A stretch of DNA of 64,000 bases from DASXVX01 sp036504075 (GCA_036504075.1 DASXVX010000091.1:38154-102153); one strand, 5' to 3'. Positions 8,412 through 16,199 are shown, counted from the stretch's first letter. The notes: generated by a model from the letters alone, not told the origin. Numbers and translations: made by a program.

Positions 8412-9158
8412 CTACTCCATGTTGACCTTTCCCTGCAGGAACTTGATCTGCACCCAGTCCACCAGCGCCGGCGAAATCCGGTTCAGGGCGATGAGCATCC
8501 GGTACCAGCCCGGCACCACGACCTCCCGCTTCGGTCGCCGGATGAGCCGGGCGATCACCCGCGCCGCCACGTCGGCCGAAGGCATCCGCATGCGGACCGA
8601 TGCCGTCATCTCCGTGCGAATGAAGCCCGGCGACACGTGCGCCACTTTCACGCCGAAGCGGGCCACCTCCCGCCGCAGGGACTCGCTGAACCCCCGCAGG
8701 CCGAACTTGGTGGCCGAGTACACGCCGGCGGTGCCGATCGACCCCGCAACCGAGCCGATATTGATGATCAGCCCGCTCCCCTGCTTCCGCATCCAGGGCA
8801 GCGCCGCCCGGGCGCCCAGGATCGGTCCGGTGAGGTTCGTGTCGATCACCCGCGCAATCGCCGCCGGGTCCTGCTCATACCAGGGCGGACCGTTCCCGAT
8901 GCCCGCGTTGTTGATCCAGACGTCGATCGCCCCGAAGCGTTCTCCCGCCTGACGGGCCAGGTCCTCCAGGTCGGCCGGCTGCGCGACGTCGGCCCGGACC
9001 ACCAGCACGTCGGTCAAACCGGCCAGTTCCGCGGCCAGCGCTTCCAGCCGCTCCACCCGGCGGGCCGCCAGGGCGAGCTTATGTCCCTCCCGCGCCAACA
9101 GCCGGGCCGTCGCCTCGCCGATCCCGCTGGAGGCACCGGTAATTACCACCACTGCCAT
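8412..9158 (-). CDS. Short-chain dehydrogenase/reductase
   Basis: The 248-residue protein is a classical SDR: the TGASSGIG nucleotide-binding motif is at residues 7-14, NNAG follows, catalytic Ser is in GSVAGSIG and the YSATK pair is in place. C-terminal features (CPGF-like SPGFIRTEM, then a hydrophobic tail) resemble the DltE/COG0300 group. ATG 9158 follows GGGGAGGA. The NAD(P)H-dependent substrate is unknown. It is cotranscribed behind the MATE gene with a 26-base gap. A decayed relative of the same SDR group lies at 50.5 kb. Confidence 0.88.
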   Translation of the reverse strand: MAVVVITGASSGIGEATARLLAREGHKLALAARRVERLEALAAELAGLTDVLVVRADVAQPADLEDLARQAGERFGAIDVWINNAGIGNGPPWYEQDPAAIARVIDTNLTGPILGARAALPWMRKQGSGLIINIGSVAGSIGTAGVYSATKFGLRGFSESLRREVARFGVKVAHVSPGFIRTEMTASVRMRMPSADVAARVIARLIRRPKREVVVPGWYRMLIALNRISPALVDWVQIKFLQGKVNME

Positions 9159-9184
9159 GTCCGTATCCTCCCCGGCTGAATGCG

Positions 9185-10546
9185 CTAAACGGTCACGCTT
9201 TTCCACGCCCCCGACCGGTACCGGAGCCAGATGAGCACGGAGCGGATCACCCAGTCGGCGCCCGCCGCCAGCCAGGCGCCCTGCAGACCCAGGCCCAGGC
9301 CGAAGATCAGCAGCGCCGCCAGAGAGAGCCGGACCACCCCACCGCCCATGCTTACGAAGAACAGCGGGCGGGTGTCGCCGGCGCCGGAAAGCGCCCCGTT
9401 CAGCGTCAACACCCAGGCGGTACACGCCTCCGTAAAGCCGGCGATCCGCAAGGCGGATGCTCCCAGCAACTGGACGGAGCGGTCGCGGGTGAAAATTGCG
9501 AGATAAGGTCCCGGCAGCAGAATAAACATAAGCCCGAGCAGGCTCAGGAGCGACACCGAGAGCACCGTGGCCTCCCGGATCACCGCCTCAGCCTCGTCCA
9601 CCCGGCGGGCACCCAGCCGCTGGCCGACCATGGCGGCTGTGGCCATCGAGAAGCCCGAAGAGAGCATCCAGGAGACGTTCTCCGCCGAAATCGTGATCGT
9701 GTGCGCCGCAAATGCGACGGTGCCGAGCGTTGCCACCATGCGGGCGTAGCCGATGAAGATCAAGGTGGAGAACATCCGCTCCGACGAGGAGACGGAGCCC
9801 ACCCGCAAGATCCGCCGGAGCAGGTCCCAGTTGATGTGCAGCAGTTTTCGCCAGTCGATCCGGGCGCCCGACTTGCGCCTCAGCAGCACCACCAGCAGCA
9901 CCGTCGCCCCGAGAATTCGGGCCGTAGAGGTGGCGATGCCCGCCCCGCGAATGCCCAGGGCCGGCGCCCCGAAGTGTCCGTAGATCAGCGAATAGGCCAG
10001 CACCCCGTTCAGCAGGTTGATGCCCAAGTTGATCAGCATCGATGTACGCGTATCGCCGGTGGCCCGGAGTGCGGCGGTCATCACCATCATCCAGAATATG
10101 GCCACCATGCCCGGCACCAGGAGCCGCAGCAGCATCGCTCCGATCGGCGCCACGTCCGGCTCGGCGCCCAACACGCGCAAAATGGCCGGCGCGTAGGCAT
10201 ATAACAAGGCACAGGCCACCGTACTGACGGAAAGCCCCAACCAGAAGCCGGCCCGGGTGGCCGACTCAATTTGCTCAAGTTCCCCGGCCCCCTGGAACCG
10301 GGCGACCAGGGCGTTCACGCCCACACCCAGGCCCATGAACAGGCCGAGCATCAGCCAGTGCGGCAACTGGGTCAGGCCGGCGGCGGCCACGAAGACGGCG
10401 CCCAGGCGGCCCACAAGCACCGTGTCGACCATATTGGCCAGGGTCGAAAGCAGTTGCTCGGCGATCACCGGCCAGGCCAGGTGGATGATGGTTTTCCGGA
10501 TGGCGTGCCGGGCGGTCGCGGGCACGGCGGCAAAAGCGGACTGCAA
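9185..10546 (-). CDS. MATE family efflux transporter
   Basis: A 453-residue, 12-helix protein with the MATE repeat structure: WPVIAEQLLSTLANMVDTVLVGRLG at the N-terminus and the matching AAHTITISAENVSW and NGALSGAGDTRPLF regions in the second half. MATE proteins export cationic drugs or metabolites using H+ or Na+. I chose TTG 10546 because GAGGAGG sits 8 bases upstream and the length then equals the family norm; the frame stays open to 10723 without conserved sequence. It precedes the SDR gene in one transcription unit. Confidence 0.88.
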   Translation of the reverse strand: MQSAFAAVPATARHAIRKTIIHLAWPVIAEQLLSTLANMVDTVLVGRLGAVFVAAAGLTQLPHWLMLGLFMGLGVGVNALVARFQGAGELEQIESATRAGFWLGLSVSTVACALLYAYAPAILRVLGAEPDVAPIGAMLLRLLVPGMVAIFWMMVMTAALRATGDTRTSMLINLGINLLNGVLAYSLIYGHFGAPALGIRGAGIATSTARILGATVLLVVLLRRKSGARIDWRKLLHINWDLLRRILRVGSVSSSERMFSTLIFIGYARMVATLGTVAFAAHTITISAENVSWMLSSGFSMATAAMVGQRLGARRVDEAEAVIREATVLSVSLLSLLGLMFILLPGPYLAIFTRDRSVQLLGASALRIAGFTEACTAWVLTLNGALSGAGDTRPLFFVSMGGGVVRLSLAALLIFGLGLGLQGAWLAAGADWVIRSVLIWLRYRSGAWKSVTV

Positions 10547-10741
10547 GGACGATGCCTCCTCTGCGCCTTCCCCATGGTTGGCATGGGTGATTGTACCATG
10601 AAGCGACACAACCTGCCAGTAATCCTGCCCGGGCTTTTCACCGCTGGCTAAATTTGCTGAAAAGTGTCGTACAAATTTTCCGTATCCGGAAAGGCATGTC
10701 CCGCAAAAAGGATGAATAGTCAAAATCAGGAGGTGGGTTTC

Positions 10742-11488
10742 GTGCCGAGACGAATGGTCTCCCTCGCCCTGATTCTGATGCTGCTCCTGCCTGCCGCCGC
10801 CGCGCAGGCCGCCACCCAGGGGTGCTACTACGACCCGGGCACCCTGCTGGGCATCGGCTGTACCGGCGACGACATGGCCATGATCGGGCTGAAGACCGGC
10901 CTGGCGCTCACGGCCGCGTCGGGGGACGTGGACACGTATTTCGCCCTGAGGCGGCAGGCGGTGGCCCTCGAAAAGCAGTCATTTTCGCTGTCGGTAAAAC
11001 TCGCTGAACCGCTTGGCAGTTACCGGGTTTTGGACGCCGCCGTGGCTGGGCCGAACATCCGCTTTGCCACCATTCCCTCCCGGTCCGGACCCCGGCTGCT
11101 GATCACGGATCGGCTTTGGAACCGGCCCATCCGGGTCACTGAGGGACTCAGTGCCGGCTTGCTGCGGCGGCGGGTGGACTGGACCGTCTCCTACACCTTC
11201 GGCTGTGTGATCACGGACATCGGGGAGTACCTCGTCCGGGGCGAGACGGGCGGGCTGGCCGGCGCCCTCACCGGCGGCATGAAGCTGAAGCCGGTCTTCA
11301 TCGTGGACGGCGCCTCCGGCAGCGGCGTCACGGAGTTCCAGGTGGACGTGTTGCATACCGATCCCGCAGGAAATCGGACCATCTATCGGAAGCGCGTTTT
11401 CGTGTCCGGCAATGGCCACATTCGCGTGGACGATGCCGGGCGGCCCTGGGCACCGGTCCGGCAACTGTTCCCGGGCGACGCGTGGTAG
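10742..11488 (+). CDS. Exported protein of unknown function
   Basis: GTG 10742 follows a perfect AGGAGGT. The 248-residue product has a clear signal peptide (MVSLALILMLLLPAAAAQAA), then a mature region with two Cys (GCYYD, IGCTGDD) and a later Cys in YTFGCVITD. It ends with a beta-rich stretch (VTEFQVDVLHTDPAGNRTIYRKRVF). I do not recognise the family. Secretion is the only supported statement. It stands alone and converges on the selenoprotein-like gene. Confidence 0.65.
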   Translation: MPRRMVSLALILMLLLPAAAAQAATQGCYYDPGTLLGIGCTGDDMAMIGLKTGLALTAASGDVDTYFALRRQAVALEKQSFSLSVKLAEPLGSYRVLDAAVAGPNIRFATIPSRSGPRLLITDRLWNRPIRVTEGLSAGLLRRRVDWTVSYTFGCVITDIGEYLVRGETGGLAGALTGGMKLKPVFIVDGASGSGVTEFQVDVLHTDPAGNRTIYRKRVFVSGNGHIRVDDAGRPWAPVRQLFPGDAW

Positions 11489-11504
11489 TGAGTCATAAAT
11501 AGAG

Positions 11505-11534
11505 AGGCCGGAGGCGGTCTGCCTTCGGCCTTTC
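11505..11534. terminator. Intrinsic terminator between convergent genes
   Basis: AGGCCGGAGGC (from 11505) pairs with GCCTTCGGCCT, followed by TTTCGGTT on the plus strand. It closes the exported-protein gene and probably also the opposite DsbA-like gene. Confidence 0.65.
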
Positions 11535-11537
11535 GGT

Positions 11538-12218
11538 TCACTTTTGCAGTTCCGGCTTGATCACCAGGTCCAGCCTGCCCAGGTTGGTGGTCTTCAAGTC
11601 CAGCATCCGCCCGTTCAGGAGGAACGAGGGGGTGCCGGGCAGGTTCAGGTCCATGGCCTCCTTGGAAGATGCATCCACCTCGGCGGTGTGTTTCCCGGAA
11701 TCGTAACACTGGTCAAACTGTACGGTGTCCAGGGTCAGAAGCCGGGCGTAATCTTTCAGTTCGGCTTTCGTCCACTGCTTCTGATGGGCCAGCAGGTAGC
11801 CGTGATACGCCCAGAACTTGCCCTGGTCCGCCGCACACCCGGCCGCTTCAGCGGCCATCTGGGCGTACGGTTTATGCGAGGGCAGCACGAAGTCCTTGTA
11901 GACAAAACTGACGTTGCCGGATGCGATCAAAGCCGCCAACTGCGGCTCCACGACCTTAAAGGCCGAGGCGCAGCCCGGTCAGAGGTAATCTCCGTACTCG
12001 ACTAACTGGACCTTGGCGCCGGTGCTGCCCATCCGGTTGCGGTCGGCCTTCAGTGCGGCGTCTGTCCCCGCTGCCGGCTTGGCGGTGTTCACGTCCGCCG
12101 GCTTCGCTCGCCCGGACATCACGCTGAACCCGATCAGCAGGCCGGCGGCGACAGCCGCTACGCCGACCATCCCCCAGATGATCGCAGGACTTGGCTTGCG
12201 TTTGGGATTCGTAATCAT
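11538..12218 (-). CDS. Membrane-anchored DsbA-like thioredoxin-fold protein, candidate selenoprotein (UPGC)
   Basis: One frame runs from ATG 12218 to 11538 with a single internal TGA at 11981-11979, residue 80. The product has an N-terminal membrane anchor (IIWGMVGVAAVAAGLLIGF). A DsbA/Thioredoxin_4 domain then begins VQLVEYGDYL, followed by TGA, PGC and ASAFKVVEPQL. TGA stands exactly where the first Cys of the CxxC redox motif belongs, so the motif would be Sec-Pro-Gly-Cys. Downstream residues are intact, including the cis-proline loop LPGTPSFLLNG. A stem-loop follows the TGA. Without Sec insertion the protein would end at 79 residues. SelA/SelB/SelC are not in this window. The ribosome site (AAGGAG) is only 2 bases from the ATG, unusually close. 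Confidence 0.8.
11941..11972 (-). promoter_or_regulatory. Candidate bacterial SECIS hairpin
   Basis: Starting 7 bases after the TGA, UGCG pairs with CGCA and CGGCC with GGUCG around a UUUAA loop, with single-base bulges between. The loop lies about 19-23 bases after the stop, in the range used by bacterial SECIS elements. The fold was drawn by hand and its energy not computed. Confidence 0.5.
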
Positions 12219-12411
12219 CGCTCCTTATGAGTTGTTCGCCTACCGTTGCATCCATTCAGATTCATCAATAAATTCTCCGCAGCTTCCAGCAGTTCCTCCC
12301 CGCTGCCGGTGGCGAGTCGCGAAATCAGACGGTCGGTTTCCGCCGCCCTGCTGGAGGGTTGTGGCGGTTGACACCGGGAACCTGGCAGCGTATCATAACT
12401 TCGTGGATAAT

Positions 12412-12488
12412 GCGCCCGTAGCTCAGTCGGATAGAGCGGCAGTTTCCTAAACTGTAGGTCGGCGGTTCGATCCCGTCCGGGCGCACCA
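12412..12488 (+). tRNA. tRNA-Arg (anticodon CCU)
   Basis: Acceptor arms GCGCCCG and CGGGCGC are complementary, the D arm reads GCTC...GAGC, the anticodon loop is TTCCTAA with CCT at 34-36, the T loop is GTTCGATCC and CCA is encoded. All four arms fold. The same anticodon-to-T-loop segment is duplicated at 16176-16199, suggesting that this gene served as an integration site. Confidence 0.95.
12444..12467 (+). repeat. attL-like core inside tRNA-Arg
   Basis: These 24 bases, from the anticodon loop to the T arm, recur identically at 16176-16199. Tyrosine recombinases commonly use this part of a tRNA gene as crossover site. Confidence 0.55.
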
Positions 12489-12512
12489 AATGGCACAGGG
12501 GTTCGCAGGAAC

Positions 12513-12550
12513 GAAACCGGGGGTGGTCGTAAGACTACCCCCGGTTTTTC
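12513..12550 (+). terminator. Intrinsic terminator after tRNA-Arg
   Basis: AAACCGGGGGT pairs with ACCCCCGGTTT around GGTCGTAAGACT-type inner pairing, and TTTTTC follows. It ends the tRNA transcript. Confidence 0.8.
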
Positions 12551-12625
12551 ACCCGGACTGCAAATAAGCGTGAGAAAAGGACCCGCGCCGCCCGATAGCG
12601 GCCTGTCCTCCACGTGGCTCGATTG

Positions 12626-12664
12626 ACAAAAGCAGGGTGCCCCCAGCGGGCACCCTGCTTTTGT
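12626..12664. terminator. Bidirectional intrinsic terminator
   Basis: ACAAAAGCAGGGTGCCC pairs perfectly with its complement around a 5-base loop. The A-run and T-run on opposite sides let it act on both strands. It bounds the small membrane-protein gene on the minus strand. Confidence 0.8.
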
Positions 12665-12739
12665 CTACGTATCCGGGTTCGCCGAAATCCGTATTGGGTA
12701 GATTTTGGGCTGAGTGCAGGTTCGCCGGCACATCGGGCG

Positions 12740-12904
12740 CTAGCCGCTTCTCTTGCGATAGGCCCATTTAGCACTAGCACCGAAGGCCACAACAAAGAGC
12801 AACCCCAGAGCCGCCCACCGGTCACTCTGTATCCAGATGAGCACTCCTATTGCAGCGAGAATTACGAATGCCGAAAATACAAGACGTTGCCGAATAACAA
12901 TCAC
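12740..12904 (-). CDS. Small membrane protein, 54 residues, unknown
   Basis: GTG 12904 opens a 54-residue frame with two predicted membrane helices, LVFSAFVILAAIGVLIWI and AALGLLFVVAFGASA, and a basic tail AYRKRSG. The ribosome site is weak (GGGG directly before the start). No upstream start exists in frame except rare codons. Its membrane topology and island location suggest an immunity-type or stress peptide, but nothing more can be said. The stretch 12905-13476 holds only small shadow frames, an inverted repeat near 13132-13148 and a terminator. Confidence 0.4.
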   Translation of the reverse strand: MIVIRQRLVFSAFVILAAIGVLIWIQSDRWAALGLLFVVAFGASAKWAYRKRSG

Positions 12905-13318
12905 CCCCGTTGATATCCAATATACATTTTTCGGGCGGTTGTGACTTTTCGCCTGTCAGGTTGCCAGATACTCCTGTTCCACGAGGAAAAAAGTACGGTA
13001 AGACGACTCAATGGGCAGGGTTTACGGCAATTTACCAAGTATGCTGGAGTAATCACGGTAGAGGCTTGTGAACCGTCTGGTCGCCGTTCCTACCACGCTG
13101 GCGGCACTGACAGCGTGGCTATTGGCGCCCACGCTCAGACAATCTGAGCGCCCACACGTTGTTTCACTTGGCCGTCTACAGGCCAAGGGGTATGCCTAGA
13201 GATGATGTCCATTCGCGGCATCCTGCTTTCAACGCGTCTAGCGTTCAAAGCAATAATATCTGCCTGACTCTGCGGTCGTTTCAGGCTGCCGAAGGCGTTC
13301 AGGGTCACGGGAAGAACA

Positions 13319-13346
13319 CCAGCCATCAAGTGGGCTGGCGCTTTTT
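13319..13346 (+). terminator. Intrinsic terminator with T5 run
   Basis: CCAGCC pairs with GGCTGG, followed by CGCTTTTT. No gene upstream on the plus strand is convincing, so it may end a small untranslated transcript. Confidence 0.5.
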
Positions 13347-13476
13347 GCATCCGAGAAACGGCACCCGCACGCATGACTCCCTGGATGGTTCGATGCGAAC
13401 ATTTTGGGTATGAACTTCGTGGGTATTGACGAGAGGACCTTGTAAGGTAGTGGTAGTGAAATCAGGAGGCAAAGAA

Positions 13477-14148
13477 ATGGTAGGAACTGCAAGGACGGCA
13501 ATGGATGATTCGCTGAAGATCGTTTGGAACCCCCGTGCGGCCTTTAGTGACATTCAGGAAAGCCCGGTCATCTGGGTGCCCTATGTCGTGTGGATGGCTC
13601 TGGCCACTGTGGCCGCGGTCATTTCGGTGCCGCACGTCTTCTCCCTGACGATGCAACAGTCAGGTGCTGCGACCGGACAGGCACAGGCCGTCAGCCAGGC
13701 TGCTGTCTATGTGGGAGCAGTGTTTCGGGGCTTGGCCGGTCCGTGGCTGAAGGGCGCAGTGCTTGCTCTAATTCTGATGGGCTTCGGACTCTTCCTGGGC
13801 GGCGGCACTCCGTACAAGACCTACCTGGCAATGGTCGGGTACATACAGATTCCGAATTTGGTCGGGAACATCTTGACTTCCCTACTTGTGTTCCGAGCCG
13901 GATCACTTGCGGAAGCCACTAGGATTAGCTTGGGGCCGGCAGCGTTCTTTCCGAACCTCCAGGGTGCAGCCTATGCCCTGCTATACAGCATGAACATCTT
14001 CGGACTCTGGAGCCTTTGTCTGCTAGTGATTGGCTTTGCCGCCATGCACCGGAGGTCCGCCCTGCAAGTGGCGTGGGTTGGGGGCCTGTGGTTCCTGGCC
14101 AGTTTCGCCATCTCAGCCATGAGTACCAGCATTACCCTTCCTTCGTGA
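13477..14148 (+). CDS. YIP1 family integral membrane protein
   Basis: ATG 13477 follows a perfect AGGAGG. The 223-residue protein opens with WNPRAAFSDIQESPVIWVPY, the hallmark start of bacterial YIP1-family proteins, and then has about five membrane helices (VVWMALATVAAVISV, GAVLALILMGFGLFLGGG, the IPNLVGNILTSLLVF region, LLYSMNIFGLWSLCLLVIGF, AWVGGLWFLASFAISAM). The family function in bacteria is unknown. It is convergent with the CPBP gene across a strong hairpin and lies inside the tRNA-bounded island. Confidence 0.8.
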   Translation: MVGTARTAMDDSLKIVWNPRAAFSDIQESPVIWVPYVVWMALATVAAVISVPHVFSLTMQQSGAATGQAQAVSQAAVYVGAVFRGLAGPWLKGAVLALILMGFGLFLGGGTPYKTYLAMVGYIQIPNLVGNILTSLLVFRAGSLAEATRISLGPAAFFPNLQGAAYALLYSMNIFGLWSLCLLVIGFAAMHRRSALQVAWVGGLWFLASFAISAMSTSITLPS

Positions 14149-14172
14149 CTGAAGGAGATTGAGGTCAAGAAA

Positions 14173-14210
14173 TCACCGGCGGGGACGGCATTGCGCCGAC
14201 CCGCCGGTGA
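14173..14210. terminator. Strong hairpin between YIP1 and CPBP genes
   Basis: TCACCGGCGGG pairs perfectly with CCCGCCGGTGA around a 16-base loop. It lies between two convergent genes and can serve both. Confidence 0.6.
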
Positions 14211-14222
14211 GGTTTGTACCAG

Positions 14223-14825
14223 TCAACTTGCCCGCACAAGGACCAGGACAAGGGGAACGAGGTTGAATGACACGTGGCCGACCACGGCAGGGACTAAGGA
14301 TTTCGCCTTGACGGTCAGCACGGCAAAGCAGAGGCCGATGACAACAGACGACAGCACCGTGGCCAGACCACCGGGAACGTGAGCAGCGGCAAAAAGGATA
14401 GAGGACAAGGCAACCCCCGCACTGGTCCCGAACGCCCGTTCAGCGCTCCACAGTATGTACCCGCGGAAAATAAGTTCTTCGACCACCGGGGCGATCGCGA
14501 TGGAGTCGAAAGCAATCGACAGCGATTGAGGGTTGCCACCGTGCGCCATGGGTAGGTTCGCTACAACAGAACCGACCAGTCCAATGAGTAATGCCCAATA
14601 GAAGAATTCAGCGGACGTACCCTTCCAGAGGATGGAGGACCATGTCCTGAGTCGCTTGGTGGATAATAGAACCGTGCCGACAACGGCTACCAGCTCCACC
14701 TCAAAAAGGATGCCTACCCAGGGGCTATCCGAGGGCAAACCAATCAAGGTGTTGGCGGCAGCAACGAGGAAAAAAGCGGCCAGCATAGCCAGCCACTCGA
14801 CGATGAGTCTATGTCGTTCGCTCAT
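14223..14825 (-). CDS. CPBP family intramembrane metalloprotease (Abi-like)
   Basis: The 200-residue membrane protein carries the CPBP (Abi/CAAX-protease-like) motifs: EELIFRG for the EExxxR motif, FAAAHVPGG with the second histidine region and GHVSFN for HxxxN. In Gram-positive bacteria such proteins often sit in bacteriocin loci, where they give self-immunity or process peptides. ATG 14825 overlaps the upstream stop by ATGA, with AAAGGA ahead. It is the last gene of a three-gene minus-strand operon headed by a secreted peptide. Confidence 0.85.
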   Translation of the reverse strand: MSERHRLIVEWLAMLAAFFLVAAANTLIGLPSDSPWVGILFEVELVAVVGTVLLSTKRLRTWSSILWKGTSAEFFYWALLIGLVGSVVANLPMAHGGNPQSLSIAFDSIAIAPVVEELIFRGYILWSAERAFGTSAGVALSSILFAAAHVPGGLATVLSSVVIGLCFAVLTVKAKSLVPAVVGHVSFNLVPLVLVLVRAS

Positions 14826-15082
14826 TTCAGTTTCCTTTCCGCCCGCACTGCAAAGAGGCCGTAGCCGATGAGGCACGCCAGATACACGATGGTCGGAAGC
14901 GCAGCGCGATCCGATTCCCAGAAGGCAGGGTTTCGGTCGATGACAAACCACATGACAGTGTAGACGACAGGGACTGGTGCCCAAAGCAGCAGCCGCTGCC
15001 TACGCCGCTTGGGGTCCACCGTTTTCATGATGGCGTAGAAGCCACCCAGCAACAAACCAAACTGCCAAACTGCATCCGGCAT
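14822..15082 (-). CDS. Small three-helix membrane protein, 86 residues
   Basis: ATG 15082 follows AAGGAGGAG at ideal spacing. The product has helices around FGLLLGGFYAIMK, LLLWAPVPVVYTVMWFVI and TIVYLACLIGYGLFAV, separated by the basic loop DPKRRRQRL. I recognise no family. Size, topology and place between a candidate bacteriocin and a CPBP protein resemble immunity proteins; this is inference from context. It is translationally coupled to the CPBP gene. Confidence 0.65.
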   Translation of the reverse strand: MPDAVWQFGLLLGGFYAIMKTVDPKRRRQRLLLWAPVPVVYTVMWFVIDRNPAFWESDRAALPTIVYLACLIGYGLFAVRAERKLK

Positions 15083-15156
15083 GTCCAAACTCCTCCTTTC
15101 GGTTTGCGGGGCGAGGGGCTCGGTAGCGGGGGCGCCGCTACCGAACACGTGAGTAC

Positions 15157-15447
15157 TTAGCAGCCCCAGTTAATGCCGTAATTGCAACGATTGTAGCCAA
15201 GGTCGAAGCCGCTGGTCGCTGTCGCAATGTATGCTCCGATTAGAGCGGGAACGGTGATCTCCGGGAGCAGTGCGATTGCTAGACCAGCACCAACAATAGT
15301 GCCGACGTCCTTGCCGATAGCCCCCCAGTTGACTGTCAACATGACCGGCTGGGAATTTCCGTAGAGGGTGCCGCTTACCGCTGACGAGTTGATCACAGCC
15401 AAGGCCGTGATCACCATGAGAACCGCAATCAACTTCCGAAACTTCAT
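15157..15447 (-). CDS. Secreted bacteriocin-like peptide precursor, 96 residues
   Basis: ATG 15447 follows AAAGGA at 11 bases. The first 30 residues (MKFRKLIAVLMVITALAV, then INSSAVSG) look like a signal peptide. The rest is a Gly/Ala/Ile-rich membrane-active segment (GTIVGAGLAIALLPEITV, then ALIGAYIATATSG) and a tail with two Cys in RCNYGINWGC that could form a disulfide. This composition is typical of class II or circular bacteriocin precursors, but no known family motif is present. A consensus promoter lies about 110 bases upstream, and a small membrane protein and a CPBP protease follow. Confidence 0.65.
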   Translation of the reverse strand: MKFRKLIAVLMVITALAVINSSAVSGTLYGNSQPVMLTVNWGAIGKDVGTIVGAGLAIALLPEITVPALIGAYIATATSGFDLGYNRCNYGINWGC

Positions 15448-15556
15448 TGCTCTCGAAGTCCTTTCCACGAGGCAACGCACCCCCCTCGGCGATCTGAATG
15501 GCCTCTCGATCTGCTATCTTATAGCAACCGCCAAATCGAGACAACGCATTGTCTAG

Positions 15557-15585
15557 ATTATGGTCTTATTGGCAGTATTTGTCAA
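15557..15585 (-). promoter_or_regulatory. Consensus sigma-A promoter of the bacteriocin-like operon
   Basis: On the minus strand TTGACA (15585-15580) and CATAAT (15562-15557) are 17 bases apart in an AT-rich stretch. This near-perfect promoter points at the 15447-14223 operon, giving a leader of roughly 100 bases. Confidence 0.75.
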
Positions 15586-15650
15586 TACTGGTTTAGGTGA
15601 AACCTCAATCATCTGTGACTATCATAGACGGTCAGAAAGTTCCATACAAT

Positions 15651-15681
15651 AGAAGAAGCATGGCCAGTCCGCTGGCCGTGC
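15651..15681 (-). terminator. Terminator after the 19-residue peptide gene
   Basis: GCACGGCCAG and CTGGCCATGC form a stem with a 4-base loop. Read on the minus strand, TTCTTCT follows. A second hairpin (GCTACGGG...CCCCGTAGC) lies just before it. Confidence 0.6.
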
Positions 15682-15770
15682 CTGTTTCGGTCGCTACGGG
15701 GGTCCTTCCCGTAGCTTGGATACATAGATGCCGGGTGTAAAATGATCCGGCGTTGACAGATACATCGTGC

Positions 15771-15830
15771 CTACCGTTTGACCAATTCCTTCGCGATCTT
15801 GATCAGAACCTCAATCAGAATCGTCGTCAC
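15771..15830 (-). CDS. 19-residue amphipathic peptide (PSM/leaderless-bacteriocin/toxin-like)
   Basis: GTG 15830 sits 7 bases after a perfect AAAGGAGGT. It opens MTTILIEVLIKIAKELVKR and then TAG. Charged residues at 7, 11, 14, 15 and 18 fall on one helix face and Ile/Leu/Val on the other, so the peptide is strongly amphipathic, with no signal sequence. Phenol-soluble modulins, leaderless bacteriocins and type I toxins look like this. The frame stays open upstream to 16067, but that extension is low-complexity and lacks a ribosome site. A terminator follows at 15651-15681. It lies in the same island as the bacteriocin-like operon. Confidence 0.6.
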   Translation of the reverse strand: MTTILIEVLIKIAKELVKR

Positions 15831-16175
15831 CGTCCGTACCTCCTTTCCCAACGTTCGGGACGCGGCAGTAGGCACCCGGCCCCTTGCGGAGGGGAGCCTG
15901 CCGTGGTCCTCCCTGATCCAAGGTAATGATATCTGTCTGAAGGGTCTTTCGATGCGGCCGTTGGGCTTGTGGGAAGGGCACGCGGATAGCCCCGCACCCT
16001 CGGAACACCCCGGTCGGGCCGAAAATGGAACCGCCAGTCCCCCCGAGTCCGCCTCAGTGCGGCTCAACCCAAGTGAGCGCCATTTTTCCGGAACTCAATG
16101 CCCCGCATCGCACCCTGGGAACCCCCGCTCACCCCGACTTACGCCGACGAACTCCCGCTAAATCAGACAAGTGAA

Positions 16176-16199
16176 TTCCTAAACTGTAGGTCGGCGGTT
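16176..16199 (+). repeat. attR-like duplicate of tRNA-Arg segment
   Basis: This 24-base stretch is identical to bases 12444-12467 of tRNA-Arg(CCU). Flanking bases differ on both sides, so this is a short direct repeat rather than a tRNA gene. It marks the right edge of the candidate island. Confidence 0.6.

Noticed and set aside
11979..12218. Two separate genes, or a simple pseudogene, at the DsbA-like locus
   Set aside because: Both parts share one frame, the downstream part lacks its own start signal, the only lesion is TGA at the catalytic Cys, and the rest of the domain is intact; Sec coding explains this better, though not proven.
12215..12613. Minus-strand frame with GRDRTADLQFRKLPLYPTEL
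   Set aside because: This is the familiar false protein obtained by translating the antisense of a tRNA gene; the tRNA-Arg explains it.
15831..16067. 98-residue version of the 19-residue peptide gene
   Set aside because: The extension is low-complexity, has no ribosome site at 16067, and a perfect AAAGGAGGT lies directly before GTG 15830.
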